Positions 6,014-6,384 of a stretch of DNA of 6,384 nucleotides are shown here, one piece after another (position 1 is the first letter of the stretch; each line of letters begins with the position of its first letter). The position numbers and the translations under genes are program-made. The notes under the pieces were generated by a model. It did not search any database and was not told where the DNA came from. It saw only the letters and a program-made list of their open reading frames with translations. The stretch comes from Deltaproteobacteria bacterium (lineage in GTDB: Bacteria; Desulfobacterota; Anaeroferrophillalia; Anaeroferrophillales; Tharpellaceae): positions 1 to 6,384 of the forward strand of contig DAOVTG010000146.1 of assembly GCA_030633185.1 (NCBI GenBank), given 5' to 3'.

Positions 6014-6384
6014 ATGGTGGGTGAACTTTTTCTGATTGCTACTCCGATCGGCAATCTTGCCGATATTACCATGCGGGCCTTAGAGACCTTACGTAAGGTT
6101 GATCTGGTCGCAGCTGAAGATACCCGCACCGCAAAAAAGCTGTTCAGCCGTTATCAGATCACGACTCCGCTAATCTCACTGCACGACAACTCTTCGGCCA
6201 AACGGCTTGCCGATCTTCTCGGAAAATTGCAGGGGGGGGCTGCCGTCGGCGTTATTTCCGAAGCCGGAACCCCGGGAATCTCGGATCCCGGCTACCGGCT
6301 TATCCGGATGGCCGCTGCGGCCGCGATCAGAATTACGCCTCTGCCCGGAGCCTGTGCCGCCGTTGCCGCCCTGTGTGCCAGTGC
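6014..6384 (+). CDS. rsmI: 16S rRNA 2'-O-methyltransferase RsmI (5' part)
   Basis: RsmI uses S-adenosylmethionine to methylate the ribose of C1402 in 16S rRNA, in the decoding centre. About 123 codons are visible, then the window ends, so roughly half the protein is missing. The visible part carries the tetrapyrrole-methylase-fold signatures: LFLIATPIGNLADITMRAL (about 5-23), AAEDTR (33-38), LHDNS (56-60), ISEAGTPGISDPGYRL (81-96) and LPGACAAVAAL near the edge. The ATG at 6014 gives the short N-terminus usual for the family. GTG at 6002 is in frame, overlaps the preceding stop as GTGA and would add four residues. GTG 6017 is a third option, and none has a strong ribosome site. A run of eight G (6232-6239) stays in frame. 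Confidence 0.95.
   Translation, partial: MVGELFLIATPIGNLADITMRALETLRKVDLVAAEDTRTAKKLFSRYQITTPLISLHDNSSAKRLADLLGKLQGGAAVGVISEAGTPGISDPGYRLIRMAAAAAIRITPLPGACAAVAALCAS

Noticed and set aside
1..6384. Mobile element, phage, toxin-antitoxin, defence system or CRISPR array
   Set aside because: No transposase, integrase, long terminal repeats, spaced direct repeats or defence domains are visible. Apart from the two edges, every gene belongs to a recognised housekeeping family.

Overview
The window looks like a chromosomal housekeeping segment from a Gram-negative bacterium, most likely a Desulfobacterota (former Deltaproteobacteria) relative. This is an inference. The support is a Sec-type signal peptide on an MltB-like periplasmic murein hydrolase (implying a periplasm), a CheX-type chemotaxis protein, a RicT/PSP1 protein, a short MetG without the C-terminal tRNA-binding domain, and a DciA-type (DUF721) protein. 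Base composition and codon use look even across the genes, and I see no mobile element, CRISPR array, tRNA or rRNA.

Layout. Bases 1-204 hold the 5' part of a cheX-like gene on the minus strand, which leaves the window at its left edge. Bases 205-450 are a divergent intergenic region. From 451 to the right edge, seven genes run on the plus strand in tight order: mltB-like lytic transglycosylase, tmk, holB, a ricT-like PSP1 gene, metG, a dciA-like DUF721 gene, and rsmI (cut by the right edge). Several junctions overlap: TAATG between the transglycosylase and tmk, 14 bases between tmk and holB, ATGA between ricT and metG, and possibly GTGA between dciA and rsmI. The longest gap is 58 bases, before ricT. 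One transcript is therefore likely, although no promoter or terminator can be called with confidence.

How the genes fit together. Tmk makes dTDP, HolB is the delta-prime subunit of the DNA polymerase III clamp loader, and the DUF721 protein is a candidate DnaB-helicase loader of the DciA family, so three of the seven serve DNA replication. MetG and RsmI serve translation (charging of tRNA-Met and methylation of 16S rRNA C1402). RicT homologues act in mRNA maturation in Bacillus. The gene set tmk-holB-ricT plus metG and rsmI is also clustered in Bacillus subtilis, so this is an old growth-related neighbourhood rather than a newly acquired island.

I do not see a new multi-gene system here. The points most worth a second look are the long charged tail of the RicT-like protein, an A8 tract in that tail with stop codons just downstream in both alternative frames, and the presence of a DciA-type gene within a cluster that in B. 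subtilis carries a different replication-control gene (yabA).
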